Of a DNA stretch of 64,000 bases, positions 21,453 through 32,337 are shown in pieces. The DNA is from Apoda limacodes (taxonomy: Eukaryota; Arthropoda; Insecta; Lepidoptera; Limacodidae), in assembly GCA_946406115.1 (NCBI GenBank), contig OX291543.1, forward strand, positions 3,722,501 to 3,786,500, read 5' to 3'. The notes below the pieces were generated by a model. That model searched no databases. It was not told where the DNA came from and worked only from the letters and a program-made list of their open reading frames with translations. The position numbers and the translations under genes were made by a program. Every line of letters starts with the position of its first letter. Position 1 is the stretch's first letter.

Positions 21453-22124
21453 GTGATTTAAATTTAAGAATAGGTGCTTTACCAGCATAGGTTTTTTTTT
21501 ATTCAATAAGAGATGATATCTACACTTATGAATGCAAAAGTAAGTTTGTTTGTGTGTTCTTTTATTACGTTGCAATGGAGCATCCGATTGGAGATTATGA
21601 TAGTTAAGAGACGAAATAAGAGGCTTTATCATTCCAGAAAATACAAAAGTTCCCAGCAGATAGAACTATACGACAATTAACGACAGTAAGAACTATAACC
21701 GTCAATGATAACTACTTAATTTCACGTGGATAAATTATAACTTGCTATATCAAACATTCGTTTAGAGTCAAGGTACTCAAGGAGTTGCCGTAGGAATCAC
21801 ACGCCAATAACTGAATTTAAAGCGCGGGCAAATTAGCTGTCACTCCTTCTCCCTACCCTCTGGACGCGAGGCGTTTCGGACTCGGCCACCACCGACTTTT
21901 ATATATATATATATTAAAAAAAATCTTACCCAAAGTCTGATCTTTGTGGCTAAAATATTGATACATATGTGATCTTGGTTTTGATAAATAATGGATAAAA
22001 AATGGTAATAAAAAGAAACATTTTGTTCAATGTTACCATGTGAAACGTACAAATGATTTTTAAATATGTTAACAACTGTAAAGGATGTTAATTTTTACTT
22101 TCCATGATAATGGATTCAATAAAT
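21453..22124. other. Intergenic, no gene seen
   Basis: There is a (TA)n microsatellite at 21900-21915. No supported coding sequence. Confidence 0.35.
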
Positions 22125-22300
22125 TGATATATTACCACAGAACGCGCCAAGCGGTTTTCTTTAAATGTATGCCATAGTGCAAAAATCAAAACCCTACAGT
22201 CACTATATTGAAATGGCGTGAACTTACAACGACACTAGCACAAACACCCAAGGTCAGATCTGAGAAGTTTGTTGCACTATACTTTTAGCAATTTCTTAAC
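22125..22300 (+). repeat. Interspersed repeat family G, copy 1
   Basis: It shares ATATTGAAATGG, AACGACACTAGC, AAACACCCAA and AGTTTGTTGCACTATA-type blocks in the same order with 43190-43365. Confidence 0.6.
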
Positions 22301-23730
22301 TATGCCGTATATGTTACCACGAGAAAAACTTTTTGTCGTGGTACCTCAAAAAGAAAAATCATCAGAAACATAATACGGATATCAGCGACCAGAACTATCT
22401 GATGTCTCCGAAAACTAGTCAGGATGTCATAAATATCCCGATGCATTTTGGGTCCTGCGTGAAGACACTGATTTAGATACACCGTTTGAACTAGGTGCCG
22501 AAGCATTAAAGATAACTCTAATTTTCCTCCTTAAAGACCACATGGTGAGTAATGGTTACTCCCTTGTCCAGTCAAGGTCAGAAATAGACATATGGCCCAA
22601 AGCTTGGTACTCCTGCATGAACTCCAAATACTTCAGTCGGAAGACAGGATTGCACCTCATACGCCACTCCATGGTAATTTACCATTTTTCGGCTAGCATC
22701 CTGAAATGGCCGAGGGCAGGACGGTTCGGCAACTAGAGTCGAGTGAAGAATTGACAAGCCACTCGTCATCAGCCGGATAGGACCTAGGATTTGCAAGAGG
22801 CTCTTTTACTTCTCAAAAGTGCCGAACTGCATCAGCAAGGGACATACAGGATATTAGGAGCCAGACAGGGTCCGTCTGAAGTAGGGCACAAATTGGAAGT
22901 GCTAGGCCCATTATGGCATGATCAAAATCTGTGGGAAATGCCACCAACTCACCGGCCTAAAGAAGCTTAGCCGGTCCTAAGTTGCATTCGGACGAAAATC
23001 GGCACCGAGGAGTAGATCCACATAATCGGGATCCATAATAATCGGGATCAGCCAACGCCAGACCCGTTGCCAACTTAGTGATGTCTGGCGTAAGCAAAAC
23101 TTGGAAGAGATCATCCAAGATATCATTTCATTCATGGCTGAAATAGTTAAACAAATAAGGGAATTATGGAGGGGAGAAATAACAATAGAAACCTGACCTC
23201 TCAGCCTCAAGGCCATGAGGCCACCAATCCCTAGAATAGAACCTTCAGCTTCCTCACTAAAGAGGTCGATACCAAACAACCCTGAGAACCCGAATCGTGT
23301 AATACTCGTAACACAAAGGAGGCACAGGACGAGAAGACTCGAACCTGAGCGGTGGGAAGTACAACTGTAATGGGTGCTAATTTTGTATCAAAAGGGGAAG
23401 CTGTACTCGCCACAACTAGTCAACGATGTGATAGACTAGTGGGCGGTGAGCCTAATTGAGGCGGCGGAAGAACTCACCGTGATAACAGCTGCTTTATGAG
23501 CGCCAAAGTAGGGCCCCGATAAAGGACCTCGACCTCTTAAATTGAGGCGGGTACCCCAACCTCGGGTACTCCACAATAGACAGAGAAAACCTTCTGTATC
23601 CAGTGTGCGTTTCCTGACCAAACGGTACGGACCTTCAGAGTCAGGGAGGGGTGCAAAACTTACTTTTCGGATAACATAAGAAGAGGGAGGTGAAGGGCCC
23701 CCACCCGTAGGCAACTTAGGAGGGGTCAAG
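22300..23730 (-). pseudogene. BEL/Pao retrotransposon fragment (protease to reverse transcriptase)
   Basis: Reading leftward on the minus strand: a Pro-rich segment (23729-23436), the protease box VLHDSGSQGCLVSTSLVRKL (about 23310-23240), then DPDYVDLLLGADF (about 23010), then LNQCLHAGPKMHRDIYDILT and SFRRHQIVLVADIRIMF (about 22470-22350), which is the start of a Pao-type RT. The pieces lie in different frames with stops between them. No LTRs were identified. Confidence 0.7.
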
Positions 23731-24304
23731 GGCGCTCGAATTTAAGGGCGACCCCATCCAAGGCAGGCCGTGCACGAGGGGGAGGTGAGTTGGAGAATGT
23801 AGAGAAGAACAGTAGAAGCAGGTTGGCTGTGGTTGGCAGGCTGTTTGCCTGGCCGCTGTTCCAAATAATCCTCAAAATTGGAGAGCGGGGTACGGGGGCC
23901 CTTTGGGGCAGTTGCCGTGCCGTGGCGCTTGTGATGATCGCGGATGAGAAGTCGCTTTTCGCCGAGGCGGCTAAAGGAAAGAAGTGGATAGTAGAACAGA
24001 AGGAAGACTCTCAGCCCTCCCTCTAGTTATCCCATCCCTAGCAGTTCGATGTATAATACGTTTACGTACGGTCAGGCGCCACGTACACTAGCGCTACATT
24101 GTACGTGAGTTGCTAGCGTATGCTTGGTGCTTTGTTCTAGTTACTACATAAGGCCTGACTGACAGGGTGCTAACTAATTTGAAACGCATTTACAAGTATA
24201 CTGTACAGTATCAACTGTATACCGGTTGTTCGGAAAAGAATATACGGACCAGCGACGGGTTAAATAGGATCGTCGCGCCTACTCTGTGTGCACCGGCGTT
24301 CATC
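23731..24304. other. GC-richer spacer between retroelement pieces
   Basis: This is probably more of the same BEL/Pao element (towards its gag end) but no motif can be named. The 78-codon + frame at 23790-24026 has no recognisable domain. Confidence 0.35.
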
Positions 24305-24735
24305 CCCCGACCAACCTCGGCATGGTCGTAAAACTATAGTTAGGCGGCCTCGGTACGTACTTACGGCCCCGATGACGATCTCGCTATCTGGATGGCGAGA
24401 TTAGTCTCAACGACCTCCCCTAATAGGGCCTCCCCCCTCACACGAAGCCGACGTCCCCGGGTTCGTCGACGCCCGAACGAATATACGAGGGATCAAACAC
24501 TTCTCGCCCCCACTCAATCGCAACCGCACCCGCGTAACGGGGAACTCCCCTCCTGGTGTTGACTCACCTTCGGGATCGAGGCTCACGCCGGTCGAAGGGA
24601 CGCCCCCGAGAGCTAAAACTCAAGCCGAGGTTCCCTCCGCTTGAGCGTTGGGCGCTATACGGGCTGAGGCTCCTGAAGGAGAGTGTCAAAAAATGACCCG
24701 GTGAATGCTGCAACAGCCACCTGCATAGTCCTCAG
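24305..24735 (+). repeat. Second copy of the Jockey LINE 3' end
   Basis: It is colinear with 16960-17416, sharing GGTCGTAAAACTAT, GTTAGGCGGCCTCGG, CGACCTCCCC and the GAGCGTTGGGCGCTATA block, then GCTGCAACAGCCA. The poly(A) is missing, and small indels disrupt the frame. Confidence 0.8.
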
Positions 24736-25500
24736 TCCCTCAGAATCTTTTACGAGGCACGGCTGTCGCACCTTCGTCACAAAATTATATACGTCACGCG
24801 AAAATCGTTGCAGTTATTATTTTTCGAATTTAAATTTAATTGTTGTTTTTGAGTGAAACAGATTAACACACTACAGACATATACACATACACAATACACA
24901 CAATTTCACTCAAATCGTTATCCATTAACAACTCATGCCAACTGTAAGTACCAATTTTTCTAAGGGCCTACGTATTGCCCAGTTTTAAATATCCAATTTC
25001 TGGTAGGCAGGGGTTACGGTTAGATAGTTTGTTTTTGTTTGGGTCGTATAACAAATCATTTGGGATTTACAGTCACAAATCGTGACTTCGGATCACGTCG
25101 GGTTACTAGGCATAGTTAACCGGTCTTATCTTATTGTTCGTTGGACACATTCGTACAGTTTAGCTCATTACTTACCTACATTTTTTGTTGTTGCGGTAAA
25201 AATAAACTCTGAATAAATAGGTATTTAAATATTGTTGTTTTGTAAGGATTAAGATAATGTATTTATTTGTGTAAATTGTAGTTGGGATTTTTGGGGTTTC
25301 ATTCTACATTTTTTTATACTTATTACGCTATCAAAAAAAATCGGTTGTTTGTCTTTCTGTTTGGTTATTTTTTTGTTTGTGTGAATTTTTATTATAAGAA
25401 ATGACGTCATCGATTAAGGAACACAGACCATCTTAACCAATCTCGTGAGATAGTTCTTTTGCACGGCTTCGTTAATTAAAAGGGAGAATAGGATTTTAAG
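24736..25500. other. Spacer, possibly containing an unrecognised retroelement 5' leader
   Basis: AT-rich, with a (CA)n-like patch at 24865-24905. No LTR edge or primer site for the BEL/Pao piece downstream could be fixed. Confidence 0.3.
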
Positions 25501-25560
25501 CAGAGGGCTGCACAGTTTCCGACAAGAGTTAGCGAGCTGGATTCCGCGTATTAGGGTCTC

Positions 25561-26718
25561 TTGTCGTTAACAGAGGATGAAACTACGTTGCAGTCAGCTA
25601 GCTCAGATTATGACTTTTGTATGTCAGTAGTGGACGAAATTAACGAGGCTTTGTCGACGTTAGAGGCTAGCTCGCAGCCGGCAAGTAGGAAGGTTTCGGA
25701 ACAAAAATGCAACAAATCGGTGATGTCCAAATGCTTCACCAAACAGAGAGGCTCACCCCTGATAGACGTTAAAAGGTTACTTAGTTTTTGTGAGTCAGAT
25801 AAGTCAGTCCGTCGGTGTACAATGCCGTGAAAAAAAGGGTGATGAAATTAGTCCACTCATTTAATGATCCGGTAAAATGAGGAACTAGACATTCCTCATC
25901 ACCGATGTCACCTACAGCATAGCCAGAGAGTTATTGGTTAAGCGGTATCAAAATAACCGTCGCATGTAGCTGCCATTTTGGGTATTCCTCAACTGTCTTC
26001 GGCTAACCAGCTGCGGCCGGACCTGCTTAACCCTATTTTGGTAGCGACAAACGCGTTAAGAGGCCTGAAATTCCCAGTGACCGAGTGGACATTTTGGACT
26101 CAGGCGCTCAGGGTGTCTTATGTCGCTGTGACACAAAATACGTGGATTTTATGCGCGAATACGAATCCCTAGATCACATGTCGGTTTCGCAGTTCGAGTT
26201 GGAAGGCAACGAACATTATTTTGTTCCACATCACGCCGTCTTTAAAAATGGTAAGATACGGGTGGTGTTCGATGGGTCGGCCCCTACATTTTCGGGTGTA
26301 TCCTTGAACGACTGCCTCATGTCGGGACCAAAGCTTCAGGTTGACATCTCGGTTTCGTCGCCACCAAGTTGTGTTTGTGGCTGACATCAAGATAATGTTC
26401 CGTCAGGTCATGATACACTCTGAAGATAGGCGGTTTCAGCTCATTTTGTGGACAGAGGATCCGGTCTCTCCATTGGTGGTTTATGAGCTCAACACCAATA
26501 CCTACGGGCTAAAGTCGAGCCCTTTTATAGCAATTCGCTCGTTGCTACATTTGGCTGATCGCGAGCGTCTGAATTTCCCGCGCGCAGCTGCTGTCTTCCC
26601 TTCTGACGCTTACGTAGACGATATTTGTATGGGTGCTTCGTCTGTGGAGGAGGCGTTAGTCCTGAAGGATGAGCTAATCGGCTTGTTACGGGCAGGTGGT
26701 TACGAACTGAGGAAATAG
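25561..26718 (+). pseudogene. BEL/Pao retrotransposon fragment with reverse transcriptase
   Basis: 25561-25830 is a Gag-like or leader segment. 26085-26345 encodes [34 protein letters not shown] and [14 protein letters not shown], and after a frame change 26341-26718 encodes [34 protein letters not shown] and AYVDDICMG with the catalytic YVDD. Pao-type RTs show exactly this order. Protease and much of Gag are deleted. It points opposite to the 22300-23730 piece and is a separate copy, since both contain the VADI box. Confidence 0.8.
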
Positions 26719-27176
26719 ATATTCAATTCATCTGCCGTCTTGGAAGACTTGCGAAATTATTTATTATAGCCGCTAGCATAACAAGATAAAGAAAATATAC
26801 ATATAATTAGACCTCTCTACGTATCCTTCATATATCCTGGTAGCATTCCCAGATAAGTATAAAATACCTCATGCAGCCAAGTGAAGTTACCCCCCCAGCT
26901 GGTTGCAGTACCTACTTAAATATATAACGAAGTTGAAAGGAAAACTGTCACAGCTATTAGTGGGCTTTACAAGTTAACGAGTGACGAGTGAGTAATAGTC
27001 GACCAACTTATAAAATGTACTTGGAAAAGTAAAATATTGTACAAATTGTTGACTAAGACTCGAGAGGCGACATACGTTTGCACGCAAGGCCCGAGGAGAT
27101 AGATACTTCTAATTTTTTTAGCGAAAAGCTCCAAAAGTACTCCTAATGCCTACGGATGTTTTCAAAAAACTTAATG
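26719..27176. other. Intergenic, no gene seen
   Basis: AT-rich with no motif. It leads into the satellite array. Confidence 0.35.
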
Positions 27177-27870
27177 TCTAATTAAGTCTGCCAGACACTG
27201 TAGATATTATATAAGTATTATGGCCATTTAATTAAGTCTGCCAGACACTGTAGATATTATATAAGTATTATGCCCATTTAATTAAGTCTGCCAGACACTG
27301 TAGATATTATATAAGTATTATGGCCATTTAATTAAGTCTGCCAGACACTGAAGATATTATATAAGTTTTATGGCCATTTAATTAAGTCTGCCAGACACTG
27401 TAGATATTATATAAGTATTATGGCCATTTAATTAAGTCTGCCAGACACTGTAGATATTATATAAGTATTATGCCCATTTAATTAAGTCTGCCAGACACTG
27501 TAGATATTATATAAGTATTATGGCCATTTAATTAAGTCTGCCAGACACTGTAGATATTAAATAAGTATTATGCCCATTTAATTAAGTCTGCCAGACACTG
27601 TAGATATTATATAAGTATTATGGCCATTTTATTAAGTCTGCCAGACACTGAAGATATTATATAAGTTTTATGGCCATTTAATTAAGTCTGCCAGACACTG
27701 TAGATATTATATAAGTATTATGGCCATTTAATTAAGCCTGCCAGACACTGTAGATATTATATAAGTATTATGCCCATTTAATTAAGTCTGCCAGACACTG
27801 TAGATATTATATAAGTATTATGGCCATTTAATTAAGTCTGCCAGACACTTAAGATATTATATAAGTATTA
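27177..27870 (+). repeat. 50-bp satellite, 14 tandem units with ordered variants
   Basis: The unit ATTAAGTCTGCCAGACACTG plus TAGATATTATATAAGTATTA and TGGCCATTTA repeats at exactly 50-bp spacing from 27181 to 27831. Three variants occur: G (TGGCC), C (TGCCC) and D (AAGAT with TTTTA). Their order is G C G D, G C G C G D, G C G, then a diverged last unit. Each unit holds the near-palindrome GTCTGCCAGAC and the palindrome TTAATTAA. Confidence 0.95.
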
Positions 27871-28290
27871 AGTCGTAGGAGAAGGCAAAAAATATACTTC
27901 AAAGTGAAATTTGTCAAATGGAGATATATTTTTCAAACGATATCAAATAGGAAGCTTATTTTTTAATATAACAGATTCATACGTGTTTTACTATTATACA
28001 ATTTTGTTAATAATTTATTACTATCGTTTAGGTATCTATTATTATAATACAGAACATTAAAAACTAGCCGACTAAAAAAAAATAATTGAAAATCATTAAA
28101 ATTAACTGATAAATGAGGCTGCAATTACAGACAAAAATATTTGAATATAAAAAATGAACGTTTTGTTTTTCGAAAAGCGTTATGTTAGTAGCAGCATTAA
28201 GAGAGCGTACACAGGTCGTGCACACATAGAAGCGGCACAATAAAAAACGCCACATAAACTTTGTGTAAAAGATCAGGATTTGCTTCTCTA
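27871..28290. other. AT-rich spacer
   Basis: No gene. The short minus frame 28064-28255 shows no motif. Confidence 0.35.
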
Positions 28291-28945
28291 TTTTTAGGGC
28301 TCCGTAGCCAAATGGCCGAATGCAACCCTGATAAATTCGTTATGTCCGTCTGGATGTCACAGCCTTATAGTTCCGCCGTCTTTGGATGGATTCTAATTGA
28401 ATAGGGACCTAATTGGGAACGGTCTCGAGTTATTCGGACTCTGGAATTCGAAAGAAAAATATATGGAAGTCTGACTTACCTCTCGAAACCTGTGAATGTA
28501 CTTGCATACATTTTTCTCTCGAATTCCAGAGTTCAAATAGCTCGAGACTGTTCCCAATAAGGTCCTAGAACCGCTATACAGATACGTCAGGAAAATTGAG
28601 AAAAACAAAATCTAGGGGTAGCATATTTATACAGGGTATAACATTGAACCGCGGGGTGAATTTTCGCGCACCCCATCATGTTGGGTATGTATTGGCTGGC
28701 TTTAAAAATCTATTTCAGATTTTTAACTAAGATTTATACTTTGCGAGTATTGGCTTCCAAAGTTGAAATATTTTTACGTGCCCTGAGTGCCTAAAACAGC
28801 GTGATCTAAAAATCTGAAATAAATCAAGTTTATAAATAAGGGCTTTATAAATACTAGCAACTTAAGTTTTTGACCAATAAAGCCGGTTCATAATTTTTTT
28901 TAGGTATCCACAATATTTGTGATTCTACGGAACCCTAACTTAATG
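28290..28945. repeat. Interspersed repeat bounded by CTCCGTAG/CTACGGA ends
   Basis: It starts AGGGCTCCGTAG and ends CTACGGAACCCT, inverted copies of each other. TATGTCCGTCTGGATGTCAC inside is a hallmark of a repeat class common in lepidopteran genomes. A palindromic MITE sits inside it (28403-28567). Confidence 0.55.
28403..28567. repeat. Palindromic MITE, copy 1
   Basis: Arms of about 55 bases around GGGAACGGTCTCGAG and CTCTGGAATTCGA pair with CTCGAGACTGTTCCC and TCGAATTCCAGAG. The copy at 30953-31119 has the same plan. Confidence 0.75.
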
Positions 28946-29841
28946 CATGTACGACACGCAACGTTCTTGGCCGGTTTTCACTTTGTCACAGGCTTCGTGA
29001 TGTCAAGTCAGCATACAAAATACTAACTGACATTAGACGGAACAAGTAACGACATACAAGCACATTCATATTAATTTAGTTTTGCTACTCGACGATGGAT
29101 GTCGCTACATATAATTTAGGTAGGTCTTGTAAAGGTCTGAGTATTGCCGACAATAGATGTCGCTACTAGATATATAAATAAGTGCATGCTGTACAATATT
29201 TCGAGCAACGTATTGGGAGAGACATTTTAGCTTTTCTGTAAAGTGAAAATACAATTCCTTTAAAATAATTTGCAGGTTTTATAATGCACTATGATACGGT
29301 AACTAAGGCCACCGATGAGCGATGTCTGTAATTGCCCTCTTTAATAAAAATAAATTTACTTTATTTTAAGTGAAAACTAGTATTTTGTACAATATCATTA
29401 TGGACTAGGTAGTGGCCTCCAAAACAATGGCACTGAATTCACAATTCTTTAGATAAAATAAAGAAACTGTAAAATATTCCTGTATAAAAAAATTACCATT
29501 AAAAAAACTTAATTAGCAAAATTATATTTACATCACTCTATTGAAATATTTCTACTTCCTAGTTTTGGGAACAAGAAACTTTTTAAAAAGAAAACTACAG
29601 ATTAAAAATTTTAATTTCTACATTATTTTAAAGATGGTGATCTATTTAAAAAAAACACAAAAAAGAATATAATCAAGCATTTACCTACTTAAGCATATTT
29701 CGGCGTTGTTTGCCGTTCTCAATGCTTATAGGTATATTATATGTTTAATACTAAATAAATCATAGTAAATTCCTATAAAGACAAAGTTTCTGTAAGTAGT
29801 TTCAATAAATTATAATGTAATAGAAATTTACTATTTAACTA

Positions 29842-30278
29842 AAAACCGGCCAAGTGCGAGTAGGACTAGCGCACGAAGGGTTCCGAATCATTATCTATAA
29901 AAACGGCAAAAAAAAAAAACGTTTTTTGAATGGCTCTTTATTAAATATTTGTTTTATTTTAATTTAATTATTTATTTTTAAAGTAAATATATAACTAAAT
30001 ATTCTGTGAATATTTTAAGCGTCTACCTGTTGCCGTTATCAATATCGAGCAAAAACGAGCAATTAAATCACGTTCGTTGTATGGAAGCCCTCTTAAATAT
30101 TTATTTTATTCTGCTTTTACTATTTGTTGTTATAGCGGTAACAGAAATACATCTTCTGTGAAAATGTCAACCATAACTATCACGGTTCATGAGATACAGC
30201 CTGGTGACAGACGGACGGACAGCGAAGTTTTAGTAATAGGGTCCCGTTTTACCCTTTGTGTACGGAACCCTAAAAAGA
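29842..30278 (+). repeat. Interspersed repeat (CGGCCAAGTGCGAGT type)
   Basis: It begins AAACCGGCCAAGTGCGAGTA with GCGCACGAAGGGTTCCG and ends with GGTTCATGAGATACAGCC, the GACGGACGGACAG run, GGGTCCCGTTTTACCC and TACGGAACCCT. This is a very common lepidopteran repeat; the class is not assigned here. Confidence 0.65.
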
Positions 30279-30952
30279 ATATTCCTATTATATCATTAAT
30301 TATTGTAACAATATATTGTTTATAACGATGAAAAAATACATTGTAACGAATAATTTGATGTATTTAAGTAAATAATTTAAGATTTCTTAGTTAATAATAT
30401 AAATATGCATTTAACTTGTAACATAAGCATTGAGAACGCCAGACCACACCCAATTACAGAATATCGAAATTGAGTGTAGATATTCATTTTGTTTTACAAT
30501 AGAATAACCTAACTTTAAAATCAACTTGTGTTTACAAACTTTATATTATTAGGTAAATTATTCTTAAAACTATTATTGTCTCTGCTTTGATATATTTTTG
30601 ACTATGGAAGCCATTTTCTTAATTTCTACGAAGACGTATAGGTAAGCAATTGAATAAATAGGTGGGTATTATTTTAACACACAATAAATTCTTTACAATT
30701 TACATATTTTTATAAAAATTAATACTAAGGTTAATGATAAGTTTAAATTTGTTCATACATCTCAACAAATAAGAAATATAATATTTACAAAAGATTATTT
30801 ACAATGTTTAAAAGTTTTTAAAATAGTGATGTTTACTTAACTCTTAATTAACACGTTATTTTTTGGTATTAAGCAACAAAAATAACGTGTTATAATCGAA
30901 AATTTAGACGTAGGTAGTATTTGATGTAAAAGAAGACAAACTTATTCTATCC
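30279..30952. other. AT-rich intergenic DNA, no gene seen
   Basis: No coding signal or repeat edge recognised. Confidence 0.35.
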
Positions 30953-31119
30953 TGGGACCTTATTGGGAACAGTCTCGAGCTATTCGGAGTCTGGAATTCG
31001 AGACCAAAATGTATGCAAGAACCTACATACACGGGTATCGAGCAGTAGGTCAGATTCATACCTTTTTGTCTCGAATTCCAGAGTCCGAATAGCTCGAGAC
31101 TGTTCCCAATAAGATCCCT
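30953..31119. repeat. Palindromic MITE, copy 2
   Basis: GGGACCTTATTGGGAACAGT with CTCGAGCTATTCGGA and TCTGGAATTCGAG is mirrored by CTCGAATTCCAGAG and CTCGAGACTGTTCCCAAT. The arms are about 60 bases around a roughly 50-base centre. Confidence 0.8.
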
Positions 31120-31712
31120 GGTACAATGCATAAATAATAGTAAATTACTGTCGAGGCCCTGAACTTTGCTGGATGAGTAGAGTTGGAAGGACGAACCGTC
31201 CGTTAGGTGAGTCCGTCAATAATAATACGAATCCAGCTATTGTCTCATAGACGAGACTTGTATAGAGGTCTCATAGACAAGGCTTTACTCAAAAACGCAA
31301 ATGAAGGCACAGAAATTTAATCACAGATTAAAATAAAATATTGAAAAATTATATATTCGGCCTGTATTTATGTTTTTACCCAGCGCAGTGGTGGTTGTGG
31401 CGGTGTGGTTAAAAGATACACAGTAAAAACATCACATAAATAATAGAAAATTAAAAATAACATATATTGTGAGATTGAGAGTTTATGAGAACATCGTCAA
31501 AATCTCCGTAAACTAAGTTCTAAATTTATTTCTTTTCTCACATGGGCGTAAGATAAAAAATAAAAACGGTAGGTATACACCTAACTAAACATTTCCTTCG
31601 CCTTTTATCACAGTATTTACAGCACAATCTACAAATTCAAAATGTCCAATATATCAAATGGAGACTTTTAAAATTGTATTTAAGTATCATACAATATAAC
31701 ACATTATTTTTA
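31120..31712 (-). other. Probable 3' UTR and downstream flank of sim
   Basis: AATAAA on the minus strand at 31525-31530 is the nearest polyadenylation signal after the sim stop. No other gene is seen. Confidence 0.4.
31525..31530 (-). terminator. Candidate polyadenylation signal of sim
   Basis: AATAAA lies 183 bases past the stop codon on the minus strand. AT-rich sequence makes chance matches likely. Confidence 0.35.
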
Positions 31713-32337
31713 TCAATGTACATATTCATTAACACCACCTCCGTGATGATGAAACTGTTGCGTATTGTCTACGATAACGCTTGTGTACGCACCTTCTTGC
31801 ACCACGGGACTAGCCGCCATCTTGCTAAAATTCCCACCAAAATCACCATCGACGCCTTGTCGGCCATTTTGATTTGGTCCATGCCCATAAAAGGTAATCA
31901 AATTAGTGTAATTATATTGCTGATTAACCTCTGAACTTTCCATTGAACTACTGGAAGACGAACTTGCCGAATAAGGTCGTTGGCTTTGAGGATAGTTTAC
32001 AAAATTATTTGGCAACATTTCTGTCTGTTCGACGTAATTTTCGTTGTAGAATAGTTCTTGGTACGATCCGTTGTGAGGATGGTATTCCTCCTGCGTTTCG
32101 TAGGAAGGTATTACAGGTAAATTGTAATCAGAATAATTGTACCCTGAACTGGAATCCCCACTGAAGTCTTCGGTTATTTGTGTGTGGTTTATTTTCTCTG
32201 TTGGTCTTATGTGGGACATCTGTGGTGATGTATTGTTGGTGGGAATGTGGGATGATGGTGTTGATACGTCGATCTGGTTGGATATTTTTGGTGGACCTTG
32301 GTCTATGTTCAGTATGAGGTATTTTTCTTCGACGTCA
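31713..32337 (-). CDS. sim: sim exon 9: C-terminal region
   Basis: The acceptor is CTTTTTTCAG. It starts [18 protein letters not shown], as in other Sim proteins, then a fast-evolving tail with [28 protein letters not shown] and a His/Gly end [12 protein letters not shown] before the stop at 31713-31715. The tail is much shorter than in Drosophila Sim. Confidence 0.9.

Noticed and set aside
27177..27870. CRISPR-like array
   Set aside because: Repeats are contiguous 50-bp units without unique spacers, in a eukaryotic genome.
31943..32164. 73-codon plus frame opposite sim exon 9
   Set aside because: Antisense shadow of the sim C-terminal exon.
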